Positions 1 through 11,906 of a stretch of 64,000 bases of DNA are shown one piece after another. Location of the stretch: the NCBI GenBank assembly GCA_033439295.1, contig JAVTLE010000010.1:682001-746000 (forward strand). The letters are read 5' to 3'. Source of the stretch: Deuterostichococcus epilithicus (Eukaryota; Chlorophyta; Trebouxiophyceae; Prasiolales; Stichococcaceae). Each line of letters starts with the position of its first letter. The stretch's first letter is position 1. The position numbers were made by a program, and so were the translations under genes. A model generated the notes under the pieces. The model saw nothing but the letters and a program-made list of their open reading frames with translations, had not been told where the DNA came from and searched no databases.

Positions 1-126
1 TCTGCCTGTCACATGTTCAGCAGTCCTCCGATGTGTGACAACTGAACGTTGGGTGAACATGCACCGCCTGGCGACGGTGCCATCCCGGGCCGCGGCCGCT
101 GCTGAGTCGGCTGCGAACTCGTGCAG

Positions 127-1408
127 GCGCGGGCAATGATTGCTGCAATCGAACGCAACTCGGCCTTCGTCGGCCGCGCCCGCGACGCTGCGTCCTTCAG
201 CCCCAAGGACACTGCTGCGGCCGACAGCTTTCTGGCCAAGGAGCAGGCCGCCAGCAAGGTGGGGGGCATGTTCGGAGTTTGCAGTTGCAGGGCGCATCGC
301 CATCATGCCCGTTACCTGTGGCGCACATCACATGTGGCGCCTCTTCGGAGAGTGCCATCAGACGATGGGGTCCTGTAGGGCTGCTGCCTTGTGGCCAGTG
401 TCGCGCATGCACGCCATTGCATCATTGCGCATTCGCTCTGGTCAGGCACGCAGGCAGTCTCGCGCCTGCGCAGCTGCGCTGTTCAGCTGTGCCGCACCTC
501 CAAAGGTTCAAGGCGTTTCTGCGCTGTCACCCTACGCCTCTTCAATCCACTGTGGTTCGTGTTCCACAGGCGCCAATGCAGCAGTACTCAGACCTGCTAG
601 CCCAGCGGCTGCAGCAGCTGCAGGCCATGCGGTCGGCGCAGAGCGTGCCGCTGGGCAGCGTTGCGGGCCGGCATCAGGGCTCAGACAGCGACGAGGACAG
701 TGACTCGGAGGCGGAAGGGGCGGCTGCAGCGGCGGCCCCGCGGCGGCAGCCGGCGGCCAAGAAGGCCGCCAAGCAGCGTCCCGCGTCAGACCAGCAGGTC
801 AGGCTTCCCGCTTTGCGGCGGCAGCAGTCTCTTGGGCGATGCATGTCGGCACACAGATGTCGACTGCTGCTTTGTGTGTCACTTGCGTCAAGTCTACCTG
901 CTCTGCAAGGATGCCAAGAATGGGCAGAGCTGACTGCAACCCTGTTTTTCACTGGCAGGGGGAACTGCCGGGCCTGGCGCAGCTGGAGGCGGACACCGAA
1001 CTGCTCAACGACTACGAGCTATCGGATGACGACGACGACATGCTTCCGGGCCGGGCGCCGGCGGGCGCTGCGGCACCGGCAGCCGGCTCAGACGGCTCAG
1101 GCTTCAGCGAGGGGGACAGCGACGGCAGCCTGGAGGAGGACCTCGGCGACTCGGACGGTTCCGACGGAGACGCCAATGGCTCGTCGGGGGAGGAGGAGGC
1201 GCCAGCGCAGCGACCCAAGGGCATCGGCGCCGGCAGGCCGAAGGGCGGCGGCGGGAAGGCGCCGCAGCAGCGACAGCAGCTGCGGCCGCGGGGCGGAATC
1301 GGCAAGAAGAAGGCAAAGGGGAAGGTGCGGGGGAGGGACGGCGGCAAGGGCAAAAGCACGACCAACCCCAACAAGCAGAAGCCTAGGCAGCGCAAGCGGC
1401 CGACTTGA
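127..1408 (+). CDS. NOC2: NOC2/NOC2L nucleolar complex protein, 3' end
   Basis: The 5' part of this gene lies outside the window. Three in-phase exons are visible: 127-258, 570-797 and 959-1408 (TGA stop), each with an AG acceptor and, except the last, a GT donor. The first two encode the C-terminal signature of the NOC2 family: IERNSAFVGRAR, then FSPKD, then PMQQYSDLLAQRL. This resembles human NOC2L as I remember it. NOC2 works with NOC1/MAK21 and NOC3 in assembling and exporting pre-60S ribosomal particles in the nucleolus. The last exon encodes a low-complexity tail, first rich in Asp, Glu and Ser, then rich in Lys, Arg and Gly, as expected for a nucleolar protein. The Asp/Glu/Ser stretch already begins in exon 2 around base 690. 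The gene converges on the pseudokinase gene. Family assignment is fairly secure, although only the C-terminus can be judged. Confidence 0.72.
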
Positions 1409-1839
1409 GGTTGTGTGTCCCACTCAGATTTCGTATCAACTTCGTCAGATTGTGGTTTCGGCTGGACCAAGCGACTAGGCTTGAACGTTGTGAAGATACA
1501 CAAAGAAAGTATAGCACCAAGCTAGACTGCCCAGAACATGACGACACAACACCTTCCCGCCTCTGGCAGATCCACGCACCTACGCTCCCACAACACACAT
1601 GACCGCAGACCCCGCCTAGCAAAACCAATCAGATATTGAACGAAACGACCACTCGAGGACTCGATCCAAATCACACCAAATACGCCACGTTCGACGAGCT
1701 CCCATCTATAGATTACAGAAACGCTGACCACACCACCAAACTGCCACCCTGGGCATCACTGCGCCGCACAAGCACCTCGAACAAGATGTTGTATGCTGCT
1801 GACCCAAGCCCCGGACCTATGGGGTTTCAAGAAGACGCA
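1409..1839. other. Convergent intergenic region
   Basis: This gap lies between the NOC2 stop and the stop of the minus-strand pseudokinase gene, so it should hold both 3' UTRs. On the minus strand a TGTAA motif, the usual green-algal polyadenylation signal, occurs at 1713-1717, about 125 bases after the pseudokinase stop. No coding exon is supported here. Confidence 0.5.
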
Positions 1840-4290
1840 TCACTCGGCAGTGAAGAACGGGTGCTGAAGCGCGGTGGCGGCGCTGATGCGACGCGCAGGG
1901 TCCACCTGCAGTGCGGCGCCAATCCGCAATCAGTCCTGCTCCAGCCATCATCCCTCCATCAGGAAGGCAAGGCAAGCGCAGCTGTACCGGGCAGTCATGA
2001 TGGGATCCCCTGGCACTGCACCTGCGGGAAGTAGAGGAAGGCACAGCAGCATGAAAGTGCACATGGTGCGAGCGGCCAGACCGGGGCACGGAGCAGAGCT
2101 GCTTGCTCGGCGCACACCTGCAGCATGCGGACGGCCAGCACGGCAAGGTTGCGGGGTGCGGTGTCCAGCAGCTTCAGCAGTGGGTGCTGGCTTCTTCGCT
2201 GGTGCACCGCCGTCTCCTAAGGCAAACACAACCACAGCGCAACTGATCAGAGCCTGACATGCTGAACCATCGTGTGCCTAGTGTGGGAACAGCAGGCTGC
2301 CGAATATGCAGGTGCAGTGCTACAGTCAGCGGCGCAAACACAAACTCCGAATGCAGTCTGGAAGGTGGCATACGCAAAGGGGGCGCAAACACGCACCCAG
2401 GTCTTGTGCTGCTGGATGAGGTCTTTCACTGCCGCGGCGTCGCTGCCGTCGGCCTTGAAGGGCGCCTGGCGCGCCGCAATGGACAGTAGCAGGATGCCTG
2501 CATGACCGGGCTGTGAGTGTCGCATGCATCAATGACACTGATAGGTGGAACTCACGATGACCCTGTTTCCTATGGCGCACTACACACACAAACCAGACTA
2601 CGGAGGTATCGTTCAGAGCTCACCTGCGCTCCAGACGTCCGTGGCGCTGGCGGATATGGGGTACCCATTGTCAGAGCCCTTCAGCGAGCGGACCAGCACC
2701 TGCATCACAGATATCAGATATCCAGCTGGTCGGCGGTCCACCTGTCAAAAACGGACAGCCTGCTCTGTCATGCGTCCTGGCAGCCTGGCAAGGTGAGCCT
2801 TCACTGAACCTTTGCAACAAGCCGAAGCTGCCGGGGCGCACCTCAGGCGCCACGAGCTCCAGGTCCTTTCCGGCCAGCTCCACCAGCACGCCGTCCAGCA
2901 CGCGCTTGCCTGACCAGGCGGAAATCGACTCTGTCAGGTTCCTATTCTACAGGCACCACTGGTGTGATCCTGAAGTCGCCCCTGCTGGTCCACTCATTCA
3001 GGACGCAGCACGAGGTCCTAACCAGGGTACATACATGCAGTGACGAAGCTGCACGACCCCAGCATGAACCGACCAGAGGGTCCACCTTCTTGGAACTCCA
3101 CGGCCGATGTGAAGTCGGTGAGCGTGGCGGCGAAGCTGCGCGCCCCGTCTTCGGACTTGGACGACTGCACGTACAGGGCGTCGAAGCTGAGGGCGCCGTG
3201 CGCCACGCTGCGCTCGTGCATGCCCGCCAGCGCTGTGAGAAGGTCCCGCGTGACCTGCGGCAACACGGAGAGTGGTTTGGTCATTTAATCAGCTCCACTT
3301 CTGTGGGTGAGCTCTGCTGCGTGAGGCACAGCATAGTAGCATCAGCAAAGCGTCATTGCCGTCTCCACAGCTGAGAGTGCATCATGTGAACAGATTGGTG
3401 AGTGGAGGGAAGAGCGGTTAGACTGGCAGATGGAGCACATCCCACCTGCCGGGCCATGCTGATGCGTTGCACCGGTGTCAACTCCTGCGCCACGGGCGAC
3501 GCCAGCAGGCTACTGAGCTTCGAGCCGCCCTGCAGCCGCCTGCAGGCGACGCAACATGTTTTCGTCAAGCTAAGGATGTCTGCACAGAACAAGCTGGCCA
3601 CCTGCTCTGCATCTTCTTTGCCACGATTCCCCAGTGAATGACGGCGCGACAGAGCTGGTGCTCTGTACAAACCAGCGCGTTTGTACAACGAACCGAAGCA
3701 GCTCACTCTGTGATCAGGGAGAAGCTGCCGGCCGGCCCCTCGATGGCCTCGTGGGTGACATACTGAAGCACGCGCGGCACGCCCTGCAGACGCCGCAGCA
3801 GCACGGCTTCCCGCTCCCGTTCTGCATCACCACCCGAGGTCCACAGTACCAGCTTGTACACGCCCTTGCAGTCCGCCCACCTCCGGGCCCTGCAGGAAAG
3901 TCATGCTTGTCATGCTTCCGCCGCTGCTTGCAGGTGGGCATCAAGTGGAGCTTGCGGGAACCCCAGGAAGGATGCAGGCGCTCGAGCAACAACCTGAACA
4001 TGCGTCCTGCCTCTGTCGACAGGTTGAAGCCAGAGAACCAGCGCCTTGAAAGTCCATGCAGACCTGTATAGGGTGCCGGCCTCTGAGGTCTCAAGCGGCG
4101 CCTCCGCGTCATAGACGAATTCGTCCAGAGCCATGTTTTCCTCTGGCAGCAGCTGGGTGTAGCACCACACAGCCGAGCTGATGGCCGCGACATGCACGCC
4201 CAGGTGCACCGTCTGCTCGAAGAAGTACGATATGAGACGGCGACCGGTGTCGAGCGTCATGCTGCCTGAAGGCTGGCTGAACAGCATCAA
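1840..4290 (-). CDS. Predicted pseudokinase (protein-kinase fold, catalytic Asp missing)
   Basis: Nine exons join in phase: 4290-4064, 3889-3707, 3539-3446, 3254-3086, 2909-2842, 2699-2624, 2497-2397, 2216-2118 and 1905-1840. They give about 360 residues covering a whole kinase fold. Visible landmarks are an N-lobe strand GVYKLVLW, a possible helix C around EREREAVLLRRL, a catalytic-loop region reading VAHGALSFDALYV where active kinases have HRD-x4-N, DFT in place of DFG, an intact APE (LELVAPE), the subdomain IX pattern DVWSAGILLLSI, and a final DPARRISAATALQHPFF (subdomain XI). The HRD Asp is Ala and no glycine loop is seen, so phosphotransfer is unlikely and a scaffold or regulatory role is inferred. 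The first exon carries no kinase motif. The start Met at 4290 is provisional because an acceptor-like CAG sits just inside it. The gene diverges from the MYSM1-type gene. Confidence 0.75.
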
Positions 4291-4746
4291 TGCCCCTTTA
4301 CGACGTCAGGCCCGCCAGTCAAGCAGCAGCTGAGTTCCAACGGGATAGCTGAGCGCGAACGTCGGGCTGCTGCAGAGGCTATGGAAGGGAGCCAGCCAAT
4401 GTATGAACCTCAAAACATGTTTCGGCTCACAGAATGCCGCTGCGCGGGAAGACTTGCATGTTCTCGCCCAGAATACGTCGTCAAAGCTTAGTGTCTGTGC
4501 AACTCAGAGTTCTGAAAGTGCAAATTGCGACACCCTAACAGCGAATTGGCCCTTGTGCGAAGCTGGCAGAGGGGGGCTCAATTCACGAACGAGGAAATGG
4601 CAAACCTAGCTGATTTGAACTCAATCGGATATGCATGCAAGATACATTCTATGATGCAGCACAATGCTGTGAGACATCATCTGCGTGCTCACGCTCGTCA
4701 GTGTGTCCGTCTGGCGGATGCCCCTGTCGTCACCTGAAATATTCAA
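4291..4746. promoter_or_regulatory. Divergent promoter region, pseudokinase / MYSM1-type gene
   Basis: These 456 bases separate the presumed start codons of two divergent genes and should hold both promoters and 5' UTRs. I see no clear TATA box or other named element. The assignment rests on geometry only. Confidence 0.4.
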
Positions 4747-7700
4747 ATGGCCAATGCCGTACCAGGTTCTGACGCAGATGACCAGACGAACGCTTTGATC
4801 GCGCGCATACTGGCGGAAGAGAACCCTTATGCCACAGATGCATACGCTGCGGGCGACAGTGGAGACGACTCGGACTATGCCAAGCCCAAGCGAAAGAAGA
4901 AGGCCAAAGCAGGCAAGCAGGTCGTGGTTGCGGCGCAAACATGCTCTGGTTTTTTTAGTAAATTGCCGCTGCAAGCGCGAGGTGGTGAGCTTCCTATTGT
5001 GTCATGTCGAGCTCGAAATGCATGACTGCATCATGCAGGCGCAAGGAAGAAGCCTGCCGCCAAGCCTGCCGCCTCTACGGCGGCAACGCCACCAGCAGAC
5101 GCCGCAGAGGCGGCGCATTCCATAGCGGATGCTCGGAACACGGCGACAGAGGCGCCACCAGCAGACGCCGCAGACCAGCAGGCCGCGAACGGTGACCAGC
5201 AGGCAGCGCGGCCGCCGGCTACCGACACAGCTGCCGCGTCGCAGGTCTCCGAGTCCGGGCGTAAACGGCGCCGCGACACCGGTGCGCATGCTTCCCATTG
5301 CAGATATTTCCGATCAACTCGTTGGTCAAGACATGGGTGCCGAGTCTGGGGCTACTATTCGCCTTTGGAGTCCTTCGATCGTCAACCAATCTTCACCGCA
5401 ACCTAGGGGCAGCAACATGGTGGTCTGCTAAACACATTGCATGCTCTACCCATCCCCAGCCAGGCCATGCCTCCAGCACATGCACAGGCACGTGCGGACA
5501 GTGGCGCGCAGGGTTTACGCCCGAGGAAAGTTGTCTCCTTCGGAGCGTTTAATGACCACGATCTTCAGATCTATCGTATTTCCACCACCTGCTTCCAGCA
5601 CCTGTGGCAGGCACGGCGCGGACGGAAGCGCGCACCTGGACGTGGGAGCAGGAGCAGCTCTTCCAGGAGGCCTCCAATAAAAATAGGTTTGGACACCGAT
5701 ATTCCGACATATTCGGAAAACGCATGCGCTGCCTCAACTCCGGCTCATGCGCAGGCCAGGCGCGGATGGAGGCGTGGGCGTGGACCTACGCCCGAGGAAG
5801 AACGTCTCTTCCGGGAGGCCTTTCGGTGAACACACTCTTCAGGAGTAGTCTATCTACTGCCTGCCTCCGGCGTATGTGCACAGGCACGGCGCGGGCGGAG
5901 GCGCGACCCTGGACGCCTGAGGAGGAGCGGCTATTCAGAGAGGCCCTGGAGCGGCACGGCCGCGACTGGGGTGCCTGCGCGGCCCACATCGGCAGCCGCG
6001 ATGCCAAGAGCATAACCAGCCATGCGCAGAAGTACCTCATCAAGCTCTGCATCGAGGGGGCGCTGCTGCCGCCGAAGATGGCAGAGTCTGGCGCCGGCTA
6101 CACCCTCTCGGGGAAGCTCCTAAATCCTGACTCGGCGTCCGCAAAGGCCTATGGCCTCAAGCCCGCCATCACAGCAAGTGCGGTACTTTACCACTTTCGC
6201 CGTTGCCGTTGCAGGGGCAGCCCTTTGCCAACAATTCTGACTAGCACGCTGCTCATCTGGACAATTGCCTGTGTGTCAAGCGGTGGGGCGGGCAGGGTGT
6301 ATAACTCCGTGCGAACTGAGATGCGACCGACACACCCCCGCCGACTCTGAGCTTGCAAGCGGGCCACGGCTGTGCAGAGCTGCGGGCAGAGGGGGCGGCA
6401 AGCCTTGCGGGCCTGACGCCGCCGGCAGTCGACGAGGACGGCAATGTCATTGCGGCTCCGCCACAACCGGAGAAGCCGCCAAAGGCGGCCTCGAAGCCAA
6501 AGGCAGCCGCCAAGAAGCGGCAGCAGCAGCAGCAGCAGCAGCAGGAGGTGCTTGCCTCGAGGCCCCGCCGTCTTCGGTGTCCTTGGTTTCGTGCTTCTGG
6601 TTTTGCACCGTGTTGACAGCGCACAGTCCGCGCATGCCGCGCTCACCATGCCGTTCCCAGCGCCGGCCCGAACTTGCTCAAGAGCTTTCGGCCCCCGAAG
6701 CTTTCGGTTTCACAGCAGGAGGCGGAGCCGGACGCGTGGCAGGTGGCGCAGCGGACGGCCTACGCGCTCTCACGGCCGCGGCGGGAGGCGGCGGCGGGGC
6801 CGCGCAGCGCCCTGGGCGGCACCTCCGAGAGCCTGGAGCTGGTGCGCTGCCGCGACTTCGTGGGGCCGCCCGGCTCCGGCGCGCCGCTCGCGCAGCCCTT
6901 CTCGCTGGAGGTGCAGACGGAGGTGCGGCGCGTCGGACAGTGCTTAAGCGGACGCCCAGAGTCACGTGATGCATGCTGGGTTTCAGTCTGCCGTCCCAGG
7001 CCTTCGACTGCAGCTCCTGACATTCTCAGCGTGCTGCTCGTGGCCCAGCGCTCGGCAACCATGTCCACACCGAAACACTGTCGCTCGAGTTGCAGCAGTT
7101 GGCCCTGAGCCTACAGCGACCCTGTGGCGCAGACTCTTCCTGATCTCGCAGCTGCATGCGTGAGCACAGGCGACAGTCATGTGCGACTTCCACGCGCACC
7201 TCAGCACTGCAGAGATCATCGGGCTGCTGGGCGGGCACTGGCACCCTGGCACCCGGCGACTGGTCGTCACCGAGGCCTTCCCCTGCCGCAGCGCCTGCGG
7301 CTCGCAGTCAGGTGCATCCCCATCTTGAGGCACCGGCAAACAGGTCTGGAGCCCGAGTGGGTGACACGAGTGCAACCACAAACGGCTGACCTCGTTGGTG
7401 TGTCAGGTCTGATGGAGGCGGCCTCCGGCCTGCCCTGTGGTCCGCCCGTCCAGCTCTTGACTCAGGAATTTCAGCATGCAGCCATTTAAACCGGCGCAAT
7501 GCCGGCGCCGTGTGAGCCATGACGGCCGGCATAATCTGCTGTCCAGGCTTACACAGAATGAGGCTGTTCTCGTGAGGGTTCCTGGCGGTTTGCAGCGGCA
7601 TTTCTCGAATATCTCCAGGCGTGTCGGTGGAGCTGGATCCTGAGGACGAGGTGCAGACGCGGGCGCTGATGCACGCGCGCGGCCTCGTCACCGTGGGCTG

Positions 7701-9262
7701 GTACGCTCCCGCACAGCTCAGTTTCGTGGGCCTTGCCGCTGTGCACGCCGCTTCCATCGCTGCACTGCGTTCCTGTAGCCTCGGGAGGCGTAGCTCTGCG
7801 GTGCTGCATGCATCAGTACCGCAACAGGACGCCAAGCAGCGAGCAAAGGTCTGCAGCATGTGGCATTCGAGGGCCTGAGGCCACACGGCCCGCGGCGCAT
7901 CACGCTCATACCCAGCCGCGCAGCCGGCGACCCTCAAAAAACACTGAAACCCTGCTACTGCCTGGTCGCTCGCAGGTACCACTCCCACCCAGTGTTCGAG
8001 ACGAAGCCGAGCCTGAAGGACTGCGAGAACCAGCGCAACTACCAGGCGCTCTTCCGGGACGAGGGGTCGACCCACGAGCCATTCGTCGCCGCCATCTTCG
8101 GGCCGTATGACCCGCAGCTGCCGGACCAGGTGAGCTTGGGGTTTAGGGTCTGGGGCTCGGTGGGCTGTGCGCGGCGTGGCATGATCATCAACCGTCGGCA
8201 TGACGCCAGCCTGGCTGACACACGGTGTGGCAGACCTGCAATGAGCATGCGCACACTGACCTGGCCAGCTTCGGCGGCCATTCAAAGCACTCGGGAGCAC
8301 TTGAGTAGACGAACCTTGCATTGGGTTGTCTTGTGCAGCACTCTGTCATTGCTGGAGGAATTGCTCTTCCTCGCATTTTTGATCAGGCTTTCGTCTTGTC
8401 CTGCACCTCGCCAGGCCATGCTGCAAGCGCACCTAATGCTCCGGTGCCTTTGGTGATGTCTCGATCGTCACGACTGGCGATAAGGGTTCTGCTGTCCTGC
8501 AGCGGTCCGCGGCCTCCTGGTTCGTGGTGCAGTCGAGGAGCGCCGACGGCGGCAAGGAGCTGACACCCTACAGCCTGCGGTATGCCGCTGGAGCACAGGC
8601 GCTGCCGTCAGCCGATGCCACCCGAAAGCTGCTGGCGCTGGCGGCCTCCACTGCACAGGCAGGCTTGCATGTAGCCGCTTGGCACACCTCATGTCATACA
8701 AGACCACCCTCGGGCAGATTTAGCGAGAAGGCTAATGCCCAGCCATGGCGAGGTACACTCATGCAAGGCTGAGCAGCATTATGCAGAGACATGATTGCAG
8801 TTCCAGAGGCAAATCAGAAGTGCAACATTGGACTAAGCTCGTTGTGCGGAGCTTCAGTACTGGAATCACTGTGCAGGACCACGGCCGGGTGGAGCTGTCG
8901 GAGCAGTGGCGCTCCTTCACCAGGTGCGCTGCATAAACGGAGGCGCGTGATTTATTGAGCGGCACACAGAAAACAGACGGAGTGCCTGCTTGTCTCACTG
9001 TTGTCTGTGGAGGACGAACGGCGCGAAGACTGGTTGGTCAGCCACACATCAGAGATGTCACACACTTGCGTCACGTCAGGCGCAGCTTTGATGATGTGCC
9101 ATCTGCATTGCTGCCAGGGTGGTGGAGGGGCGGCCGGAGGGTCCGCCGCTGACACGGCTGGAGAAGCTGCGGGGTGCACTGCGGGCGCACCTGCCAGCGG
9201 AGCTGCCAGAGGCCACCGAGGCGTGGCTGGTCAAGCTGGTGGCGGATTTGCAAGCACTGTAA
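4747..9262 (+). CDS. MYSM1: Histone H2A deubiquitinase, SANT + JAMM/MPN (MYSM1/2A-DUB type)
   Basis: Eleven phase-consistent exons are proposed: 4747-4981, 5039-5281, 5884-6177, 6360-6547, 6716-6922, 7170-7311, 7619-7700, 7976-8129, 8503-8670, 8877-8923 and 9118-9262, about 634 residues. A basic, Ala/Pro-rich N-terminus is followed by a SANT/MYB repeat (RPWTPEEERLFREAL ... SRDAKSITSHAQKYL). A polyglutamine run comes next (CAG repeat near 6520-6545), then an MPN domain beginning DFHAHLSTAEIIGLLGG. The split exon join at 7700/7976 restores GWYHSHPVFETKPSLKD, a complete JAMM zinc motif (His-Ser-His, seven residues, Ser, two residues, Asp). The motif predicts an active zinc isopeptidase removing ubiquitin from histone H2A, as in animal MYSM1. 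No SWIRM domain is recognisable between SANT and MPN, unlike animal MYSM1. The exon 1 donor is the least certain border. Confidence 0.85.
5440..5925 (+). repeat. Four degraded tandem copies of the SANT exon 5' edge
   Basis: Acceptor-like AG followed by a GCACG/GCCAG start and a SANT-like reading occurs with copy starts at 5488, 5611, 5755 and 5884 (spacing 123, 144 and 129 bases). Only the last copy continues into the full SANT exon. The earlier copies read FTPEESCLLRSV, RTWTWEQEQLFQEAS and, in a shifted frame, PTPEEERLFREAF, each ending in a stop or losing frame. They lie inside the intron 5282-5883. Confidence 0.85.
6519..6546 (+). repeat. CAG microsatellite encoding polyglutamine
   Basis: An uninterrupted CAG run at the end of the fourth exon of the MYSM1-type gene encodes about eight Gln residues just before the splice donor. 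Length variation between strains would be expected. Confidence 0.8.
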
Positions 9263-9660
9263 TGCAATCCTGAGTACCTGTTTGGGCCGAGTGTCTGTGT
9301 ATGGAGGCGAGGAGTGCTGCATGTCGGCCTTGCCTATCGCAATTGGGACCATTGGCACATTCTCAGGCCAGGTCTGCAGACTGGTCTTTTTTCACCGATT
9401 TGTTACCGACTTGTTTGCAACATTCGACACCAATCCATTATTCCTTTGATGAATCACGGTCGCAAAGCCTCGAGCTATGTGTGCTGCTGCACCTGACACG
9501 GCTTTTGTTGGCGCTGCTTCTTCAAATGAACCACCTTGGCACGTACCCTGCAAAGGCGCAGTCACCACATGAGCACGGTGTGTGTTCATGGCTGGGAGCC
9601 ATGCAAATACAGCGCAGGGCAGCATGCAAGGCGACCAACACCGCGCAAGTCATCCTGGGA
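9263..9660. other. Convergent intergenic region
   Basis: This gap lies between the stop codons of the MYSM1-type gene and OST3/6 and should hold both 3' UTRs. No coding exon, RNA gene or repeat is evident. Confidence 0.45.
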
Positions 9661-11572
9661 TCAAGCGTAATGCAGCAGAGGGGTAGGCAACCCCGCACCC
9701 GTCTTCCACTGGTAGGTGTCCTTGATCTTGAGGTAGAAGAAACCCGCAACCACGATGATGCCAAACGACACGGGGCGCTGCAGCTTTTCCGGCAGGTGGG
9801 GGGCGCCGTGGGTCAACAGCGCCACTGACAGCCCCACTGCAGTGTACAGCGTCCCCATGATGAAGCCCTCCGCGCCCAGCTGGGACTGCCCTGACTTCAG
9901 GAATAGCACCATCTGCACGTAGAAAATTGCGAAGGTACGATTTATGTCTGTCAGCAACCCTGACTGGGTGCTTTCCAGGCTGTCCCTGGGCTCCGGGCCA
10001 GGCCGCCGTCTGGCTGCTGGAGCTTGCTATATGGCTGATCGTTTGCGCAGGATCGTCAGGTCAAGCGCACAAGACAAATCGTCCCTCAGAGCTAAGCATG
10101 AGTGGGCTGCGAGCCTGTGTCGACAGGGACCATATGCACCGCAGGCAGCGAGCCGCACCTTGCCAGTGCGCTGGTCAAAGTGCTGCATCGGCACGCCGCG
10201 GATGATGTTGTGCATGCCGCCGGACACAGAGAAGAGGTAGACGACGATGATGCCGAAGGCCCAGATGACGGGGTTCTTCATGAAGGCCGCGTAGTAGAGC
10301 TTGTACGCCACGGCGCCGGCGGCGGCGAGGACCGATAGCACCTGCGTGATGGGGGCGCGTGTCCTATGAGACGACCCCCGCTTGCGTTCCCGAGCACATG
10401 AGCTGCGGCGCAGACGAGGCGATCAGCCATCTAGAAGCCTGCACTTTCAATCTCGCACTTTCATCAAATGTTCATGCGTTACTGCCAGATCGGGGTCGAA
10501 CTCAAACTCACCACGAAGGGGAACGACCAATGTGTCACAAGGCTCGGCCGCACGATCTTGTCCGCCCGCACGCCAGTGACCTCTGCAGCCCAGGCCCCCA
10601 TGTCGTGCGCTGTCCATGGGTAGGCTTGGTAATCTGCCGCCTGCAGCGCCATGTTTGTAAGTGAGCGTCGTCAATTTCCCCTCTGTTGTGTAAACAGCAC
10701 ACAGGCTTCAATCGAGCCCCGCACACGAGCTAGCACACAAACTCAAAGCACACAACCCGAGATTCTTGCCTGCATAGCGTCGCTGGCAGAGAGTTTGAGG
10801 AAGCCGCCGCCCTCGGTGCTCAGGTGCGGCGCGACGTGGAAGATGTATGGCAGCGATTTTGTCGGCAGCCGCGCAAACACCTCGCTGGTGTGCCCAAACT
10901 CGATCTCCACGCAGAACACCTGCAGCAGCACGGAGAGCGTGCTGCAATCTGGACCTCGCCACACTATCGGGGCATAGCAGGTGTGTCTGACTGGAGCTAT
11001 TGGCCGCATGACCATGCCAACTTTTGCATCCATGGCAACTGGCATGCAGCGGCACGTCTTGCCTCATGCTATCATGTTGCACCGTCATGTGACGTCAGCT
11101 AAGGCTGCCCGAGTGCTTCGCAGGCGTGCCCACCTTGCCGTGCGTGCCCGCGTCGGCCTTATAGCCCCTGGCCATATAGCCAAACTCCGAGCGCAGGTCC
11201 CGCAGCCGCAGGGTCGGCTTGTCTAGCAGGTGCAGCGCCGAGGAGAAAACAACCACCGAGTACGGCCGCGAGCGGCCGCCCACGAGTCTGTTCCACTCCG
11301 CCGACTTCATGGGTATGACGCCATCCGGGGCGCGCTTCTGCAGCCTCAGCAGCTCCGCCACCTGGACGGCGCCGTGAGGAATTTCTGGCCATCTGCTCTT
11401 CTGCACAGCATTCACCTGTCGAGCCATATGCTCATGAAATGATGATGAGGACTTCAAAGCAGGCACTCGCCTCGGACGTTGAAGATGATTTAGCAGCGCT
11501 GGATCGCTCAGGCAACAGGGCTGCGCAGCAGAGCGCAGCCAACAGTCCGACGTAGCAATCACGAGATCTCAT
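9661..11572 (-). CDS. OST3: Oligosaccharyltransferase subunit OST3/OST6 (TUSC3/MAGT1 family)
   Basis: Six exons are read on the minus strand: 11572-11453 (donor provisional), 11415-11134, 10919-10770, 10640-10512, 10341-10159 and 9912-9661, about 371 residues. The start at 11572 opens a good signal peptide (MRSRDCYVGLLAALCCAALL). Then comes a lumenal thioredoxin-like domain (ELLRLQKRAPDGVIPM, RPYSVVVFSSALHLL) and several membrane segments in the last three exons, with FSVSGGMHNIIRG and SQLGAEGFIMG as family landmarks. The family sits in the ER oligosaccharyltransferase complex and helps glycosylate cysteine-containing sites. The CxxC found in many relatives was not seen. The intron after 10770 has a GC donor (CAG then GCAAGA), supported by phase 0 on both sides. 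The gene is tandem with the downstream NSI gene and convergent with the MYSM1-type gene. Confidence 0.85.
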
Positions 11573-11906
11573 GTTGTTTGAAAACAGTGGTGTCGCTGGT
11601 CGACAGGCTGGACCGCAGGCCGTGGCAGTGCACAAGGTGACGCTAGATCATGCCGCACTCGTAGTGCTACGACGACCAACAACGCCACATTCGCAGAACG
11701 CTTCGATCGTTGATGCGTGAACGTGCAGTCTCTGTGTTGTTGTTGCAAACTGCTACTGTGCAACTCAGAAGTGTCTGATGTGAATGGGCATCTGAAAGGC
11801 CCGGGCTCGATCACCCTTCTGCCAATTGTCCTTGTTGTCAGCGAATGAGAGACTATCAAGTCCAAATGAGCAGACACAGATAGCTCGGTGCTACCTTCCC
11901 TGCTCC
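11573..11906. other. Intergenic region between two minus-strand genes
   Basis: This 334-base gap lies between the NSI stop and the OST3/6 start codon. It should hold the NSI 3' UTR and the OST3/6 promoter. No further exon is visible. Confidence 0.4.

Noticed and set aside
279-1478. 399-residue plus-strand open frame
   Set aside because: It crosses an intron and mixes the true NOC2 exon 2 with out-of-frame sequence; the composition after base 800 is shadow-like.
7308-8321. 337-residue minus-strand open frame
   Set aside because: It lies antisense to the MPN exons of the MYSM1-type gene and has no domain; a shadow caused by high GC.
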